From assembly GCA_047495785.1 (NCBI GenBank), contig JBLDXI010000007.1, positions 2,542,001-2,606,000 on the forward strand: a stretch of 64,000 nucleotides of DNA, read 5' to 3'. The stretch's first letter is position 1. Every line of letters begins with the position of its first letter. Position numbers and translations under genes: made by a program. Origin of the DNA: Lepidodermella squamata (lineage: Eukaryota > Gastrotricha). Under the pieces are notes generated by a model, which was not told the origin of the DNA, searched no databases, and was given only the letters and a program-made list of their open reading frames with translations. Below, in pieces: positions 1-10,905 of this stretch.

Positions 1-904
1 TACGGGACCTCTACTAATCTGGGACAATTAAAGGTTTGTTGAAATGTCTATCGTTTTTGTAAATCGCATTTAGATGAGGCAGGTGTCAATAGCTGCGTGG
101 TGTTGTACTAGACACTGCAAGTAAACACGGAATATGTCGCGCTGTTAAAAAGGGGCGCAGATTGCGAGGGAGGTGGGTGTCAAATACTTGCGAGAACTTG
201 AGGCAATGCTTCAATTAAGAACTTGCAGACTGTTTAGTGGATGCGGGCTAATGAGAAGGTTACAACGCCAAAGGCAACGGCAACTACCTTAGGACAAATG
301 TTAGGTCGTTTGTTGGGTCGCAGCGTGATCGGCCCCTTTACTTTTTGTTACTCCTCTGCCTATCATGATAATGCACAATGCACCATGTTATTTTGGTACC
401 AAAGAAATCTCGTGAAATTCTGCATCGATCCTATTGGTACTATTCTGGACATTTTTCATGATACAGTTTTAAAGCGAAAAAGGTACACTATATTGTGAAA
501 CGTCACATCACGAAAATTGACATCGTAACGACAACACAAAGTGAGTGTGCAGATTTCGGCAGTATTATATAAGCGTGAGTGTCCAGTCTCTAATTGTTTA
601 TCTATGGTGCGATAAAAGTGCGCTAATATTTACGCGCATTTTTTGAGAAGATCCGGCTTGAAGAAAACCCCTTTGAATTAACGTTTCAAGTTTCCAGCGC
701 GAGATTCCTCTCTTGTTTTTTTCTGTTCTGAATTCTTTATCCTTCTGCGAGATAAAATTAGGAAAATTGTAGATGACTGGTGTGGCTAAAGTACAAGTGT
801 AAACTGTCAACAAATCCTTAGGACTACTAGCAGTATGGACTCGAAACTAGCGGAAAAATCCTTGGATTATCAACTGAATGAAAAACTCACTTTTTAAGCG
901 CGCA

Positions 905-1413
905 CACTTTAACTGCCAAAAATAGACTGCGAGGTCCGATATTTGGGTCTAATTCCTGGGTCTGTCAAAAAGTCTTTTTTTTCTGGTCAACGATGCGTCG
1001 AAGGGCAAAATGCCTGACGGCAAAGTGTAGGCCGTGACCTGGCGGTTCTTTTGACACCGAATTTGGGGCCAAAGACTTCAAGGAACGCACAGAAATCAAA
1101 CTTACAAAAACAGTGAAATTTCGATTGTTGCGCCATAATCTGGGTCTAATAATTAGGTCCAATTCTTGGGTCTGATTTTTGGCTCTAATCCAAAATTTCG
1201 ACGTTATTTCACTGTCATTTTCAATGACCTGCTCAGACCTTGTGGCCCCGAATTCGGTGTCAAAAGAACCGCCAGGTCATGGCCTACACTTTGCCGTTAG
1301 GCATTTTGCCCCTCGACGCATCGTTGACCCGAAAAGAATGACTTTTTGACAGACCCAGGAATTAGACCCAAATATCGGACCTCGCAGTCTATTTTTCGCA
1401 GTTAAAGTGTTAA
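905..1413. repeat. Foldback (long inverted-repeat) element
   Basis: The left arm (about 905-1075) and right arm (about 1240-1413) are inverted copies. CCGAATT(T/C)GGGGCC and the run CGAGGTCCGATATTTGGGTC are found in both, in opposite orientation. The spacer carries further short copies of GGGTCTAAT. No reading frame looks like a transposase, so this is a non-autonomous element or MITE. The small ORFs across it are mirror images created by the inverted arms. The rest of 1-1655 shows no recognisable gene. Confidence 0.75.
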
Positions 1414-1655
1414 ATGACCATATTTCGCTCTTATTTCTCGCATTGAAGCCCATAATCTCTGCAAACCTGATGAATATCAATCTATTTTTGATACTGTTCG
1501 ACACCACGCTAATTGACCTCGAAAGCGGCATCAAAATTTCATACTGAGAAAATTTTGCAAAACTCCTATTTTCAATTGTTACAATTGTTACTTTTGTTCA
1601 ATTAATATAATTTCAAAGTCATGGAGTTTCTAATTAGGTTTTACTCCATAAATTT

Positions 1656-4025
1656 TCAAAAAATAGTTCCAGTTTGATCAACCGCAACGTTTGAGGGCAG
1701 AATATGTGGTATCAACTGCAATAAAGCTGTCGTATTCGAATAAAACAAGACGCCGAATGCTAGAATCGAAGTCCGCAACACAACTCGATCCAGTGGTAAC
1801 AGAACCATTAAACTTAACACAACGCCCATGATTGTGAGACTGTTGACAGTTGCAAGTTTCATTGCGGTATATTCCCTACCATTACCCAGTGCTTTAAGCT
1901 CATACGCGAAAATAGATCCAACTATGAGAAGTGCAACGTGAACAACAGCAAGTATGGGCCCCCAGGTTGATAGGAATCTTGAGCTACATACTTGTTGCAA
2001 AATCGCTGTGTAAGAGTCTATTACAGGATTATATTGAACTGGGCTGATTCTTGCTATCATCGTCACTTGATCACCAGCTAAGAAGCCAGCCATAACAGCC
2101 AGATGCAGAATAATAAACACCAAGCTATCAATCACACTGCTCTTGTAGATCTCCCATGGTTTCTGAATGACGCGATGTGTAGTATCGCCATGATGCTGTT
2201 GATGACTGTTGTTGCTAGAATGCATGGAATGAAGTGACGTCTCTGTTCTACTTTTGAACAGGCTTCTGGCAGATATCCGAGCGTGAGCTGGTCTCGTAGA
2301 TCTTGTATACGTGCGAAACCAAATAAAGAGAGAAGCGAGCCGGGAAAAGAACGATCCATTGATTACTGCCATCCCAGTAACGACTAAAATTACCTGGGAT
2401 CGGCATAACTCAGTTGATAACGCACTATTGAAGGTACTAACTAAGCTTAGGGCGGCGGCATCGGATAAGATACATCCAAACAGTGACAGAAAGCCTAATA
2501 TCGCATCAGCTTGTTTGGGCAGTTTCTTTGAAAAATGATAATAAACAAACAACTTAGAGACGACAGCAATACTAATAAAGGCAACTAAAATTCCGAAAAC
2601 AGCTGTTGGAACGCTATCAAGATTGTAAGAAACCTCAGAGAGATCTTTCGGGGTTAAACCATCTGCAGTGAGCCAGATCGGTTCGTTTAACTTTTCGACG
2701 TTGTAGTTCTTTAATTCGAAAATTGAACTGGTACTATTACCAGAAAACGTTAATCGAAATATGATTCTCATGCCTTCTTTCGGGGTCCATTGGGTAAGAT
2801 AAAGAGGTTCGTAATCGAGCTCGAGCCTAGGCGTATACTTGATTCGTCCTATCCTCAACCCAACAAAATCGGACGCAGCTGCACTTTCGTTCACTGCCTT
2901 CCAAACTAAATCTGGCTCATTGGCGAAATCCTTCAACGTTTTGTTCCTGGCTATCAGATTTTTCTCTCCTCCATCCAAGGAAAGAACAGCCTGGATCATC
3001 GAGTCGAAACATCTGTGGCGCCGAACGTAATCCGCTGATCTAGATTTGTTCGTCAAATTGTCCAAAAGTAGGTCGAAACCTCGTTGGTCGTAGCCGAAAC
3101 TCGTATTGCCGTGATCTTCAATTGCGAAATCAAACGGACCACTCCAAAATGTGTGCTGCACTTGCTCACTCAAAATTTGCCTCGTGCAATTACCAGGAAG
3201 CTTCAGATCACCAGCTGTTGGATCGACGAAGCTCGCAGATGTGACGAGAAATACGAATAACGGGGGTCTTACTCCAGCATGCCACGCTAGACACAAAAAC
3301 TGGGTACTCTGTGCCACAGCGCCAGTATTTATATTAATAACTCTGGCATCACTTCTTCGAATTTCCCACATCATCCCATCATTCACAATATCAGAGCTAA
3401 TTGCGAAAACTAATCGTTTACCGAATTCACGAGCATTGCGAGATAAGTAATCGTTTGCGAAGTTGTCAGATGCAGATGAGAAACCAACCGCGCCATATTG
3501 CTTCCATCGAGTTGTCAGCGCTATGAAAGCAGTCTGGGGCATGCCTTGAGTGTCAGAGGGGATTCGGTTCCGGTATAGGTGTGGATAAACCGTGCGAAGT
3601 GCCGTAAATTGAGGACCACTACAACCCGGTGTGAACTGCAGCTGCCTCATGAATCGAGAAATTCCAGTGATGGTGTTGCAGATCTGTGCTGTTCCTACGA
3701 TGACCGGGGCGAGAAAAGTTTGTTTCTTTGGGTCTTTAGATATTGCTACTTCAGCATCGCGTAGGAAATTGACGTAGGTTCTAGGGGCTAGTGAAGCCTG
3801 ACTGCCTTCATCTCGAAAGTCAGTTATCAGTTCGTAGTCGGGGAGCAGGTCTTTCCTCGAGTTTGCAGTGTTCACAGCAACTTGCATCGCAGCTTGACAA
3901 ACACGGCCATCTCGAGGTTCATAGCCAGTGTAAGTCGCAGCAGCGTAGACAAGAAGCTTGTAAGGCTTCTGTGCAGATGTCTCTTCAGCTAGTAGCAGCA
4001 AGATTAGAACAAATTGGATCATCAT
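1656..4025 (-). CDS. GABA-B-like class C G-protein-coupled receptor, copy 1
   Basis: Single-exon gene of 789 aa, plasma membrane, predicted to sense an extracellular small ligand and signal through G proteins. A signal peptide (residues 1-18, ending TSAQ) is followed by a Venus-flytrap ligand domain (about 20-430) with NSRKDLLPDYEL, the equivalent of the 'R-(D)-LPGYEL' helix of GABA-B subunits. A short linker IWLTADGLTPKD (cf. 'G(G)K.P.D' of GABA-B) replaces the cysteine-rich domain of glutamate receptors. Seven membrane segments follow, roughly 480-775. The PWEIY in loop 2 and FAYELK at the end of TM5 match GABA-B PWKLY and LAYETK. Many N-glycosylation sites (NKS, NVS-type) lie in the ectodomain. 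The GABA-contacting serines of the GABA-B1 PGCSS motif are not kept (GTAQIC at that place), so the ligand is probably different. Copies 2 and 4 are its closest paralogues; copy 3 is divergent. A TATATAG about 45 bp upstream could be its TATA box. Confidence is high for class C GPCR, good for the GABA-B subfamily. Confidence 0.85.
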   Translation of the reverse strand: MMIQFVLILLLLAEETSAQKPYKLLVYAAATYTGYEPRDGRVCQAAMQVAVNTANSRKDLLPDYELITDFRDEGSQASLAPRTYVNFLRDAEVAISKDPKKQTFLAPVIVGTAQICNTITGISRFMRQLQFTPGCSGPQFTALRTVYPHLYRNRIPSDTQGMPQTAFIALTTRWKQYGAVGFSSASDNFANDYLSRNAREFGKRLVFAISSDIVNDGMMWEIRRSDARVININTGAVAQSTQFLCLAWHAGVRPPLFVFLVTSASFVDPTAGDLKLPGNCTRQILSEQVQHTFWSGPFDFAIEDHGNTSFGYDQRGFDLLLDNLTNKSRSADYVRRHRCFDSMIQAVLSLDGGEKNLIARNKTLKDFANEPDLVWKAVNESAAASDFVGLRIGRIKYTPRLELDYEPLYLTQWTPKEGMRIIFRLTFSGNSTSSIFELKNYNVEKLNEPIWLTADGLTPKDLSEVSYNLDSVPTAVFGILVAFISIAVVSKLFVYYHFSKKLPKQADAILGFLSLFGCILSDAAALSLVSTFNSALSTELCRSQVILVVTGMAVINGSFFSRLASLFIWFRTYTRSTRPAHARISARSLFKSRTETSLHSMHSSNNSHQQHHGDTTHRVIQKPWEIYKSSVIDSLVFIILHLAVMAGFLAGDQVTMIARISPVQYNPVIDSYTAILQQVCSSRFLSTWGPILAVVHVALLIVGSIFAYELKALGNGREYTAMKLATVNSLTIMGVVLSLMVLLPLDRVVLRTSILAFGVLFYSNTTALLQLIPHILPSNVAVDQTGTIF

Positions 4026-4567
4026 TTTTTTTACGAATGTTCACACTAAGATATATTAAGAGACGAACTATATATTTTTGGAGAAACCTATCCTAGTGCG
4101 TAGCTAAGAATTCAGGGGTGAGCTTGCCTAATCAAGCACGCCTGATGAGTTGATCCTAACCGAGCGAAATGACGATTTTGCAGCATCGTAGGTGAAACAC
4201 TAACCAAGACAAATACCCGACATATTCTTTTCATTCGCCTGGCAACACCGCGTGATTCATCCACCCACGCCTGCAGAGCCTCGCTTACTAATCAAAAAGC
4301 GTATAATGCTTAATGAGCAGTTATAATAATTCGATAAAACTTTCGATTGTGATATTTCAAAATCCGTAGTCGCTAGCCCTATTATACCTTGTACGCATGC
4401 TACTTGCTAAGAAGTTCATCGCGATCGCACCATCTCGTGTTTCTTATTGCCTTTAAGTAGTATTCTCATCAAGTTGGCAAACAAGTTATCCTAAATGGAA
4501 CAACCTTTCTTATCAATTGCTTTTATTCAAAAGAACACGTCCATATCAGCTGAAGAGAGTGATGAAA
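4026..4567. other. Intergenic spacer with promoter of copy 1 and 3' end of copy 2
   Basis: No gene is seen. The stretch holds the upstream region of receptor copy 1 (to the left) and the 3' flank of receptor copy 2 (to the right). A TTTATT at 4522-4527 is the complement of AATAAA, about 41 bp past the copy 2 stop codon, and is its likely poly(A) signal. Confidence 0.5.
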
Positions 4568-6931
4568 CTAACTAATAACGATGGTAGCATGTTCAGCAAC
4601 AACTCTACGGTGCAGAATATCCGGGATCAATTGCAAACATGCAGTAGTATTCGAGTAAAACAACACGCCAAACGATAAAATCGATGTCCGCAGCACAACG
4701 CGATTCACCGGCAGCAAAACCATCATGGCCAACACTACAGCCATGATAGTAAGAGCATTTACAGTTGCTACTTTGGTAGTGAAGAAATCTCTGGAATTCT
4801 TGAGCAGCTTTAGCTCATAGGCGAAAATCGCCCCAACAATCAAAAATCCGACGTGAATTACTGCTAGCATGGGCGCCCATGTTGCTAAGTATTGAGAACT
4901 GCAAACTTGCTGAACATTCGCTGTATAAGAATCCACGGTTGGATCATATTGAATTGGACCGTATTTCGCTAAGGTTACGATCGGATCTCCGCCAACGAAT
5001 CCAATCATGACTGATACATTGATGAATATGAATATGATAGCTTCGAAGACACTGCTTTTGTCTATTTCCCAGGGGTTTTGAACACCGCGCTGATTGGAGG
5101 ATTCGTTATTAAGCTGATGACTGCTGTTATTGGAGCGAATCGACGATGTTGTTTTCACTTTGAATAAACTCCTCGTAGATTTAAGGTTTACATGAGATAA
5201 GCGAGCTGGTTTAGTTTGAGATCGGAACCAGATGAAAAGTGACGCAAGCCAGGCGAAAAACGACCCATTAACCATAGCTATGCTAATAACGACTAGGACT
5301 ACCTGGAACTGACAAATTTCGTTTGATAAAACAGTATTAAAGCTCGCAACTAGTGCCAGAGAAGCAGCATCTGCTGCGAAACATCCGACGATGGTTAAGG
5401 AAGTTAAGAATGAGTATGCCATCTTTGAGGGAAGTTTAACAAAACGATACGTTAGATAAAGTTTAGCTATTACGGCAACTATTGTGAGAGCAGCAACGCT
5501 TCCAAAAACAGCTGTCGGGACATTATCGTAATTATAGGAAATCTCGGAGAGGTCTTTCGGGGTTAAACCATCTGCAGTGAGCCATATTGGCTCGTTTAGT
5601 TGTTCAATTTTATAGTTCTTCAATTCTAGAATCGAAATGGTGTTATTGCCAGTAAATGTTGTACGCAATATAATGCGCATGCCCTTTTTAGGGGTCCATT
5701 GGGTCAAATACATTGGTTCGTAATCAAGCTCGAGCCGAGGGGTGTACTTGATTCGTCCGATTCGCAGTCCGATGAAATCTGAAGCGGCTGCACTCTCGTT
5801 TACTGCTTTCCATACCAAATCTGGTTCATTTGCGAAATCCATCAAAGTTTTGTTCTTGGCTCTAAGAATCTTCTCGCCGCCATCAAGCGAAAGAACTGCC
5901 TGCATCATTGAGTCGAAACACCTGTGACGACGAACATAATCAGCTGATCGAGAGTTGTTCGTCAAATTGTCCAGAAGTAGGTCAAAACCCCGTTGGTCGT
6001 AGCCGAAACTTGTGTTGCCATGATCTTCGATGGCAAAGTCGAACGGGCCGCTCCATAATGTATGTTGAACTTGTTGCGATATGATTTCACGAGTGCAGTT
6101 GCCTGGGAGTCTGAGATCGCTCGCTGTAGGGTCGATGAAGCTCGCGGATGTGACGAAAAATGAGAATAACGGAGGTCTCACACCGGCATGCCAAGCCAGG
6201 CATAAAAACTGCGTGCTCTGCGCCACTGCCCCGGTATTCACTACAATTACTCTGGCGTCACTTCTTCGAATCTCCCACATCATGCCGTCATTTACACCAT
6301 CAGAGCTGACGCGAAATATGAGACTCTTTCCGAACAGCCTCGCGTTCTCAGCCACATAATCGTTTGCAAAGTTGTCTGTCGCGGCTGAAAAGCCAGCAGC
6401 TCCGTACTGCTTCCATCGAGAATTGAAAGCTATGAAAGCAGCTTGCGGAATGTATTGCGATTCCGCTGGGATTCGATTTCGGTACAAGTGCGGGTAAACC
6501 GTCCGAAGTGCCGTAAATTGAGGACCGCTACAGCCCGGCGTGAACTGAATCTGCCTCATGAATCGGGAAATCCCAGTGATTGTGTTGCAGATCTGGGCTG
6601 TCCCTACGATGACCGGGGCAAGAAAGGTTTGTTTCTTCGGGTCCTTTGAAATTGCTACTTCAGCATCGCGTAGGAAATTGACGTACGTCCTTGGGGCGAG
6701 TGATGCCTGACTTCCTTCATCTCGGAAGTCAGTCACTAGTTCGTAGTCGGGTAGCAGATCTTTCCTCGAGTTTGCAGTGTTCACAGCAACCTGCATTGCA
6801 GCTTGACAAACCCGGCCGTCTCTGGGCTCATAGCCAGTGTAAGTCGCAGCAGCGTAGATGAGGAGTTTGTGATGCTTTTGAGCTGCGATTTGTTGAAGAA
6901 GGAGTAGCAAAATACCTACAACTTTAAACAT
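4568..6931 (-). CDS. GABA-B-like class C G-protein-coupled receptor, copy 2
   Basis: Intronless; 787 aa from the ATG at 6931, chosen because MFKVVGILLLLLQQIAAQ is an immediate signal peptide. An in-frame ATG at 6976 would add 15 residues that only weaken it. The plan is the same as copy 1: Venus-flytrap domain, no cysteine-rich domain, linker IWLTADGLTPKD, seven membrane segments, loop-2 PWEID and FAYELK after TM5. It is very close to copy 4 over the whole length, including the variable flytrap patch (ESQYIPQAAFIAFNSRWKQY), whereas that patch differs in copy 1. The cytoplasmic loop between TM3 and TM4 is serine- and asparagine-rich (RSNNSSHQLNN). The upstream region is also shared with copy 4, so the two arose by a duplication that included the promoter. 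Confidence 0.85.
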   Translation of the reverse strand: MFKVVGILLLLLQQIAAQKHHKLLIYAAATYTGYEPRDGRVCQAAMQVAVNTANSRKDLLPDYELVTDFRDEGSQASLAPRTYVNFLRDAEVAISKDPKKQTFLAPVIVGTAQICNTITGISRFMRQIQFTPGCSGPQFTALRTVYPHLYRNRIPAESQYIPQAAFIAFNSRWKQYGAAGFSAATDNFANDYVAENARLFGKSLIFRVSSDGVNDGMMWEIRRSDARVIVVNTGAVAQSTQFLCLAWHAGVRPPLFSFFVTSASFIDPTASDLRLPGNCTREIISQQVQHTLWSGPFDFAIEDHGNTSFGYDQRGFDLLLDNLTNNSRSADYVRRHRCFDSMMQAVLSLDGGEKILRAKNKTLMDFANEPDLVWKAVNESAAASDFIGLRIGRIKYTPRLELDYEPMYLTQWTPKKGMRIILRTTFTGNNTISILELKNYKIEQLNEPIWLTADGLTPKDLSEISYNYDNVPTAVFGSVAALTIVAVIAKLYLTYRFVKLPSKMAYSFLTSLTIVGCFAADAASLALVASFNTVLSNEICQFQVVLVVISIAMVNGSFFAWLASLFIWFRSQTKPARLSHVNLKSTRSLFKVKTTSSIRSNNSSHQLNNESSNQRGVQNPWEIDKSSVFEAIIFIFINVSVMIGFVGGDPIVTLAKYGPIQYDPTVDSYTANVQQVCSSQYLATWAPMLAVIHVGFLIVGAIFAYELKLLKNSRDFFTTKVATVNALTIMAVVLAMMVLLPVNRVVLRTSILSFGVLFYSNTTACLQLIPDILHRRVVAEHATIVIS

Positions 6932-7606
6932 CTTTCGCGAATGTTCTAGAAGTCGAAAAAACGAAAATGATTTCACTCAAGTTCAAATGTAATACGTGAA
7001 TACGGAGGAGGTATAATCCTGCTAATCTGACGCGTTTGTACCGGCTTCTTAGACAGCAATTAAGTACTCTCCGTAAAGAACTTGAGACAATTCGATATAA
7101 AATTAGATATTGACTTCGTTAGATCAAACTTAACACAGATATTTGTGCTGAAAATTTTTTATTAACAGACTCGTGAGACAACCACGTGAGATCATTCAGA
7201 AGATTAAAATTCCCCTCGTCATTTCGGCGCATTAAGGTAATAAACGTGACGATCCTAACTTTCCATCTAACGGTCGTGATTTGATCTTGAAAATGAAGGA
7301 TTTATGAATCTCACAGCTTAATCAGTTTAATCAGTTTAATCAATCTGCGCGGCAAAACGTGCTTGCTGAAATAAACTGTCCATTTCTGATAAAACTCTGG
7401 CAGCTATTTTCGGGTAAGCCACTGTTGCTTGAATGTGGGTTGGATACCCCTCACTTATTTTATCCGCTCTCTAATCAAAAGATGGGCTGCACAATTTGCG
7501 GAGGTTCGAGAAAGTGCAGTTTTATTTTTATTTTTTTATCTGATTGATGTTTGCTTATTGCTTAGACCTTACGAGTCGTATGGAACGTGGTATGTTGCGC
7601 CTAGGA
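6932..7606. other. Duplicated intergenic block with relic of a PAN-gene 5' end
   Basis: From about 6990 to 7512 this block is alignable with 18850-19505: shared GAGGAGGTATAAT, CTAATCTGACGC, GACTTCGTTAGATCAA and TTTAATCAATCTGCGCGG. The last 170 bp (7335-7512) match the region that precedes and begins the PAN-domain pseudogene at 19470, including a degraded GGGCTG..CAA..GGTTC. It is therefore a relic of a divergently transcribed PAN-family gene start. No intact frame remains. Homology stops near 7512, where the 3' flank of copy 3 begins. Confidence 0.6.
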
Positions 7607-9877
7607 TTAAAGCGCATGAAAAAGTAGCATTGCCCCAGTTCCAGTGCCGAGGAAGCAACTGCAGAAACTCACCACCAGTAGCCTGATAACATTCCTATTC
7701 GGCGGCAGAACCATTACTAACATCAATGCCACTGTAATGACGGTGATGGTATTCATTGCTGCTAAACGAATGGGGGTGAAGCGAATCTGAGCTTGAACAA
7801 GGTAAACCGCTCGTAGTTCAAGCGAAATAATGACGCAAAATACCGTAAAGCACACATTGCAAGCCAGAACTATGGGTACCCACAGCGAAACATAGTTTGA
7901 GACGCAAAATGTTCGATAAGTCGCGAAGTACGAGTCATTTTCAGAATCGTATTGCACCAGGTCTTGATTTCTAACAAGTTTGAATGGATCACCAACTGCG
8001 AAGCCAAAGAAAAGCAGCAAATGAACGGCGAGATAAGCCATGAGGACTTTCAAATAACGACCAGCTTTACTCACCCAAGGTCGTTGTAGTCCAATTGACA
8101 AGGAGCTATGGAGCTTGCTTTTGCTGTTCCTCGTTATGAAAACGCGCCTGCGATACCATGAAACGATCTCGATTATTCTGAACGTAACCGAACCCGTGAG
8201 TAAAGGGATGCCTAGCGACATGACCCAAAATTGGGCATAGCATATTGCGGGCGAAATTGTCGGGCTTATAAGGAAAATAACCGCGCCTATGTTGCAAAAC
8301 AGGGCCCCAACCGCTGTTGTAGTGTTGTATACATTGTTTTGCGAAGAGATTGCTCGATTGAAACTTGTATAGGTCAAATACATGATCAATCCAGAGCCCA
8401 GCAAAGCCAGACATATCACAACCCCCGCAGCTGCGACTGGGACGTCGTCAGAAATGAAAATCGTCGAGGACAGATCATTAGGCCTCTTCCGGTCCGGGGT
8501 GAGCCATATAGGGTCGGCTAATTTTTCGATGACATAGTCCGTGATGTTGTAAATTGACCCATTGCGTCGGCTTGTGTTGAAAGTAACACGATATAGGATT
8601 CGCATACCCTCCCGAGGCGTCCATTGCGTCAAATACTGCGGTTCGCTGTCTAGCTCCAGACGCGGCGTATATTTAATCCGCCCGATTCGTAAGCCGACGA
8701 AATCTGACGCTGCAGCACTGTCGTTAACTGCCTGAAGAACCAGCTTAGGGTTTGACGCGAAATCTCTGAGGGATTTGTTGTAATTAGCCTTTAATGATGC
8801 GTCCCCAGAATCCATGGCTAGAATCGCCTGCTCCATAGCGTCGAAACACCTGTGGCGACGCACGTAATCCGCCGATCGGGAGTTATTTGTCAAATTATCC
8901 AAAAGCAGGTCAAACCCCCTTTGATCATAACCGAAAGTCGTATTGCCGTGATTTTCGATCGCGAAATCGAAAGGGCCACTCCAGAAAGTGTGCTGAATCT
9001 GTTCAATCATGATTTGCCGGGTACAGTTACCGGGAAGCTTCAAATCACTTGCTGTAGGATCTATAAAGTTTGAAGAACCCGCGAAAAACACGTATTGAGG
9101 CGGTTTGATGCCTGCGTGAAAAGCCAAACATAAAAATTGAACTGTCTGAGCTACGGCGCCTGTTTGAACTCTCAGAAGCCTAGCGTCACTACGCTTTATT
9201 GACCAGATAACATCGTCTGTCAAAGTATCGAAGGCTATGTTGAAAACAACCTCCCTCCCTCGCTCCAGCATGTTCATTTTATAGAAATCGTTGTTGTTGT
9301 TGAAGGTACTTGCCGCGAACTGAATGTCGCCGTATTGCAGCCAGTTTTCTTGGTCGAGGAAAAACGCAGCATTAGGCATGTTCTGAGTATCTGCCGGGAT
9401 GCGATTTCGGTATAAATTCGGGTATAACTTGCGTTGAGCTGTAAATTGAAGCCCGCTACAGCCTGGCGTGAACTGAACTTGGTTCATAACCTGGGCGATT
9501 CGGGAAATCGTATTGCAGTTTTGTTGAGTCCCAATGATTACCGGAGCTAGGAAGGTTGATTTAGTGGAATCTCTCGCTATAATAATTTCAGCATTCATTA
9601 GGAAGTTGACATAGTTCCGTGGAGCTATTGTCGCCAGGAAACCTTCATCGCCAAATGAGGTTACGATTTCGTAGTCCGGGAGAAGATCTTTACGAGAATT
9701 TGCCGTGTTAACCGCCAGTTGCATAGCAGCCTGGCAAATTTTCCCATCTCGAGGTTCGTAACCTGTGTAAGTCGCTGTTGAGAATAGAAGCATTTTGAAC
9801 GGTTTGGCTGTCACGGAAAAGGTGAACAACAGCCATGTTGTGAACCTGAGTATCATCGAATTGTTGAGATGAGACAT
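7607..9877 (-). CDS. GABA-B-like class C G-protein-coupled receptor, copy 3 (divergent)
   Basis: Intronless, 756 aa, the most divergent member of the array. The start MSHLNNSMILRFTTWLLFTFSVTAKP gives a signal peptide; the second Met (MILRF) is an alternative start. The Venus-flytrap domain keeps NSRKDLLPDYEI, VQFTPGCSG, FWSGPFDFAIE, GFDLLLDNLTNNSRSADYV and IGRIKYTPRLEL, which are nearly invariant in all four copies. The variable patch is replaced by asparagine-rich sequence (STFNNNNDFYK). The linker is IWLTPDRKRPND. The seven-helix part is poorly conserved except for the PW of loop 2, GDP after TM4 and SLELRA after TM5. Loop 2 is about half the length found in copies 1, 2 and 4. It lies head-to-head with the PAN/kringle pseudogene that starts near 11145. 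Confidence 0.85.
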   Translation of the reverse strand: MSHLNNSMILRFTTWLLFTFSVTAKPFKMLLFSTATYTGYEPRDGKICQAAMQLAVNTANSRKDLLPDYEIVTSFGDEGFLATIAPRNYVNFLMNAEIIIARDSTKSTFLAPVIIGTQQNCNTISRIAQVMNQVQFTPGCSGLQFTAQRKLYPNLYRNRIPADTQNMPNAAFFLDQENWLQYGDIQFAASTFNNNNDFYKMNMLERGREVVFNIAFDTLTDDVIWSIKRSDARLLRVQTGAVAQTVQFLCLAFHAGIKPPQYVFFAGSSNFIDPTASDLKLPGNCTRQIMIEQIQHTFWSGPFDFAIENHGNTTFGYDQRGFDLLLDNLTNNSRSADYVRRHRCFDAMEQAILAMDSGDASLKANYNKSLRDFASNPKLVLQAVNDSAAASDFVGLRIGRIKYTPRLELDSEPQYLTQWTPREGMRILYRVTFNTSRRNGSIYNITDYVIEKLADPIWLTPDRKRPNDLSSTIFISDDVPVAAAGVVICLALLGSGLIMYLTYTSFNRAISSQNNVYNTTTAVGALFCNIGAVIFLISPTISPAICYAQFWVMSLGIPLLTGSVTFRIIEIVSWYRRRVFITRNSKSKLHSSLSIGLQRPWVSKAGRYLKVLMAYLAVHLLLFFGFAVGDPFKLVRNQDLVQYDSENDSYFATYRTFCVSNYVSLWVPIVLACNVCFTVFCVIISLELRAVYLVQAQIRFTPIRLAAMNTITVITVALMLVMVLPPNRNVIRLLVVSFCSCFLGTGTGAMLLFHAL

Positions 9878-10160
9878 GGTGTGGATATAATGTTTCTTTT
9901 AAAACGCATAAATCAGCTATGCGGAATGCAAAATTTTCTCGATAATTAGTTTCTACACGGTCGAAAATGGAAATAGCTCATCAATCCCCGCCTTTTAAAT
10001 TAGTAATATCAAAAGCCATGCTGAACAATTAGGTACAATGTAATTATGTATTGTATAACACATGGGCCTCCGTGAATTATTCGAGACATGGCAAATTCCA
10101 CCATGGGTTTTTTTATATAGACCACCGATTCCGCCAGACAGGGTTGACAGGTGCGCAATA

Positions 10161-10326
10161 GAATTGAACCAGAGAGCGAAGTACCGCTGGGGATGGTAGG
10201 GATCATCCCTACCAGTTCCGGCAGTCCGTACGGTGGGCTCATTCACCATTCACAGACCAAAGGGGGACCCTTATGTTGATTTGTGTAATCCCTACCAGTC
10301 CCAAAGTCCCACTTCGCTCTATGAAT
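10161..10326. repeat. Imperfect inverted repeat (small foldback element)
   Basis: GAATTGAACCAGAGAGCGAAGT...GGTAGGGAT at the left (from 10161) is mirrored by ATCCCTACCAGTC...ACTTCGCTCT(A)TGAATTGAA at the right. There are several mismatches, suggesting an older element than the others in this window. It has no coding capacity. Confidence 0.5.
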
Positions 10327-10885
10327 TGAACATTCTGAATTTTATTGGGGTGCAATAAAAACGTAGAAAAGTTAACGAATTTTGAATATGTTGGGAAATT
10401 TTTGCATGAGAACCCCATATTCAACCGATATCTTCTGAAATTTATTTTGGTACTAATGCCGCCAAATTATTCTAAAGTAGCCCTTTGACATCAGCGCGTG
10501 CGGTCCAAAATTTGTTTAAAACTTAGACTTCTCTAGTGCGTGCGCGATGACGGCCATAAATGAGGAGCGCGCATTTTCGTTAACTGCCTTTTCTCTTTTT
10601 ATTGCGTATAATTTAATGATGGGTCCACGCATTTAAAGTCGGATCTTATTAATTAAAGGGGAGTTGATTATATAATGCATTTGTCATGATAATCCGCTCA
10701 GATAACACATCCTTGGTGTTTTATAGTTTCCAAGTCTACAACCTCCTCATTGCCTTACAGCCAGCATCCACCGTGTTCAACGATTTTCAATCAAACTCAG
10801 TACATGCCCAGGTTAATTATCCACGAATCGAGAGAAAAACCAAAAGTAAGATGCAAAACGGATTATCTTGATAAATAATTCTATA

Positions 10886-10905
10886 GGTGTTAGTAGCCAA
10901 TCGAT
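10886..10905 (+). promoter_or_regulatory. Shared upstream motif, copy 1
   Basis: GGTGTTAGTAGCCAATCGAT, about 240 bp before the first ATG of the PAN/kringle gene at 11145. Five further copies of this motif precede the other genes of the cluster. It combines a CCAAT-type core with ATCGAT. Confidence 0.55.

Noticed and set aside
241-498. 85-aa plus-strand frame near the left edge
   Set aside because: No signal peptide, motif, intron structure or paralogue; consistent with chance.
9995-10424. Three overlapping minus-strand frames of 61-84 aa
   Set aside because: They span an imperfect inverted repeat and have no recognisable motif.
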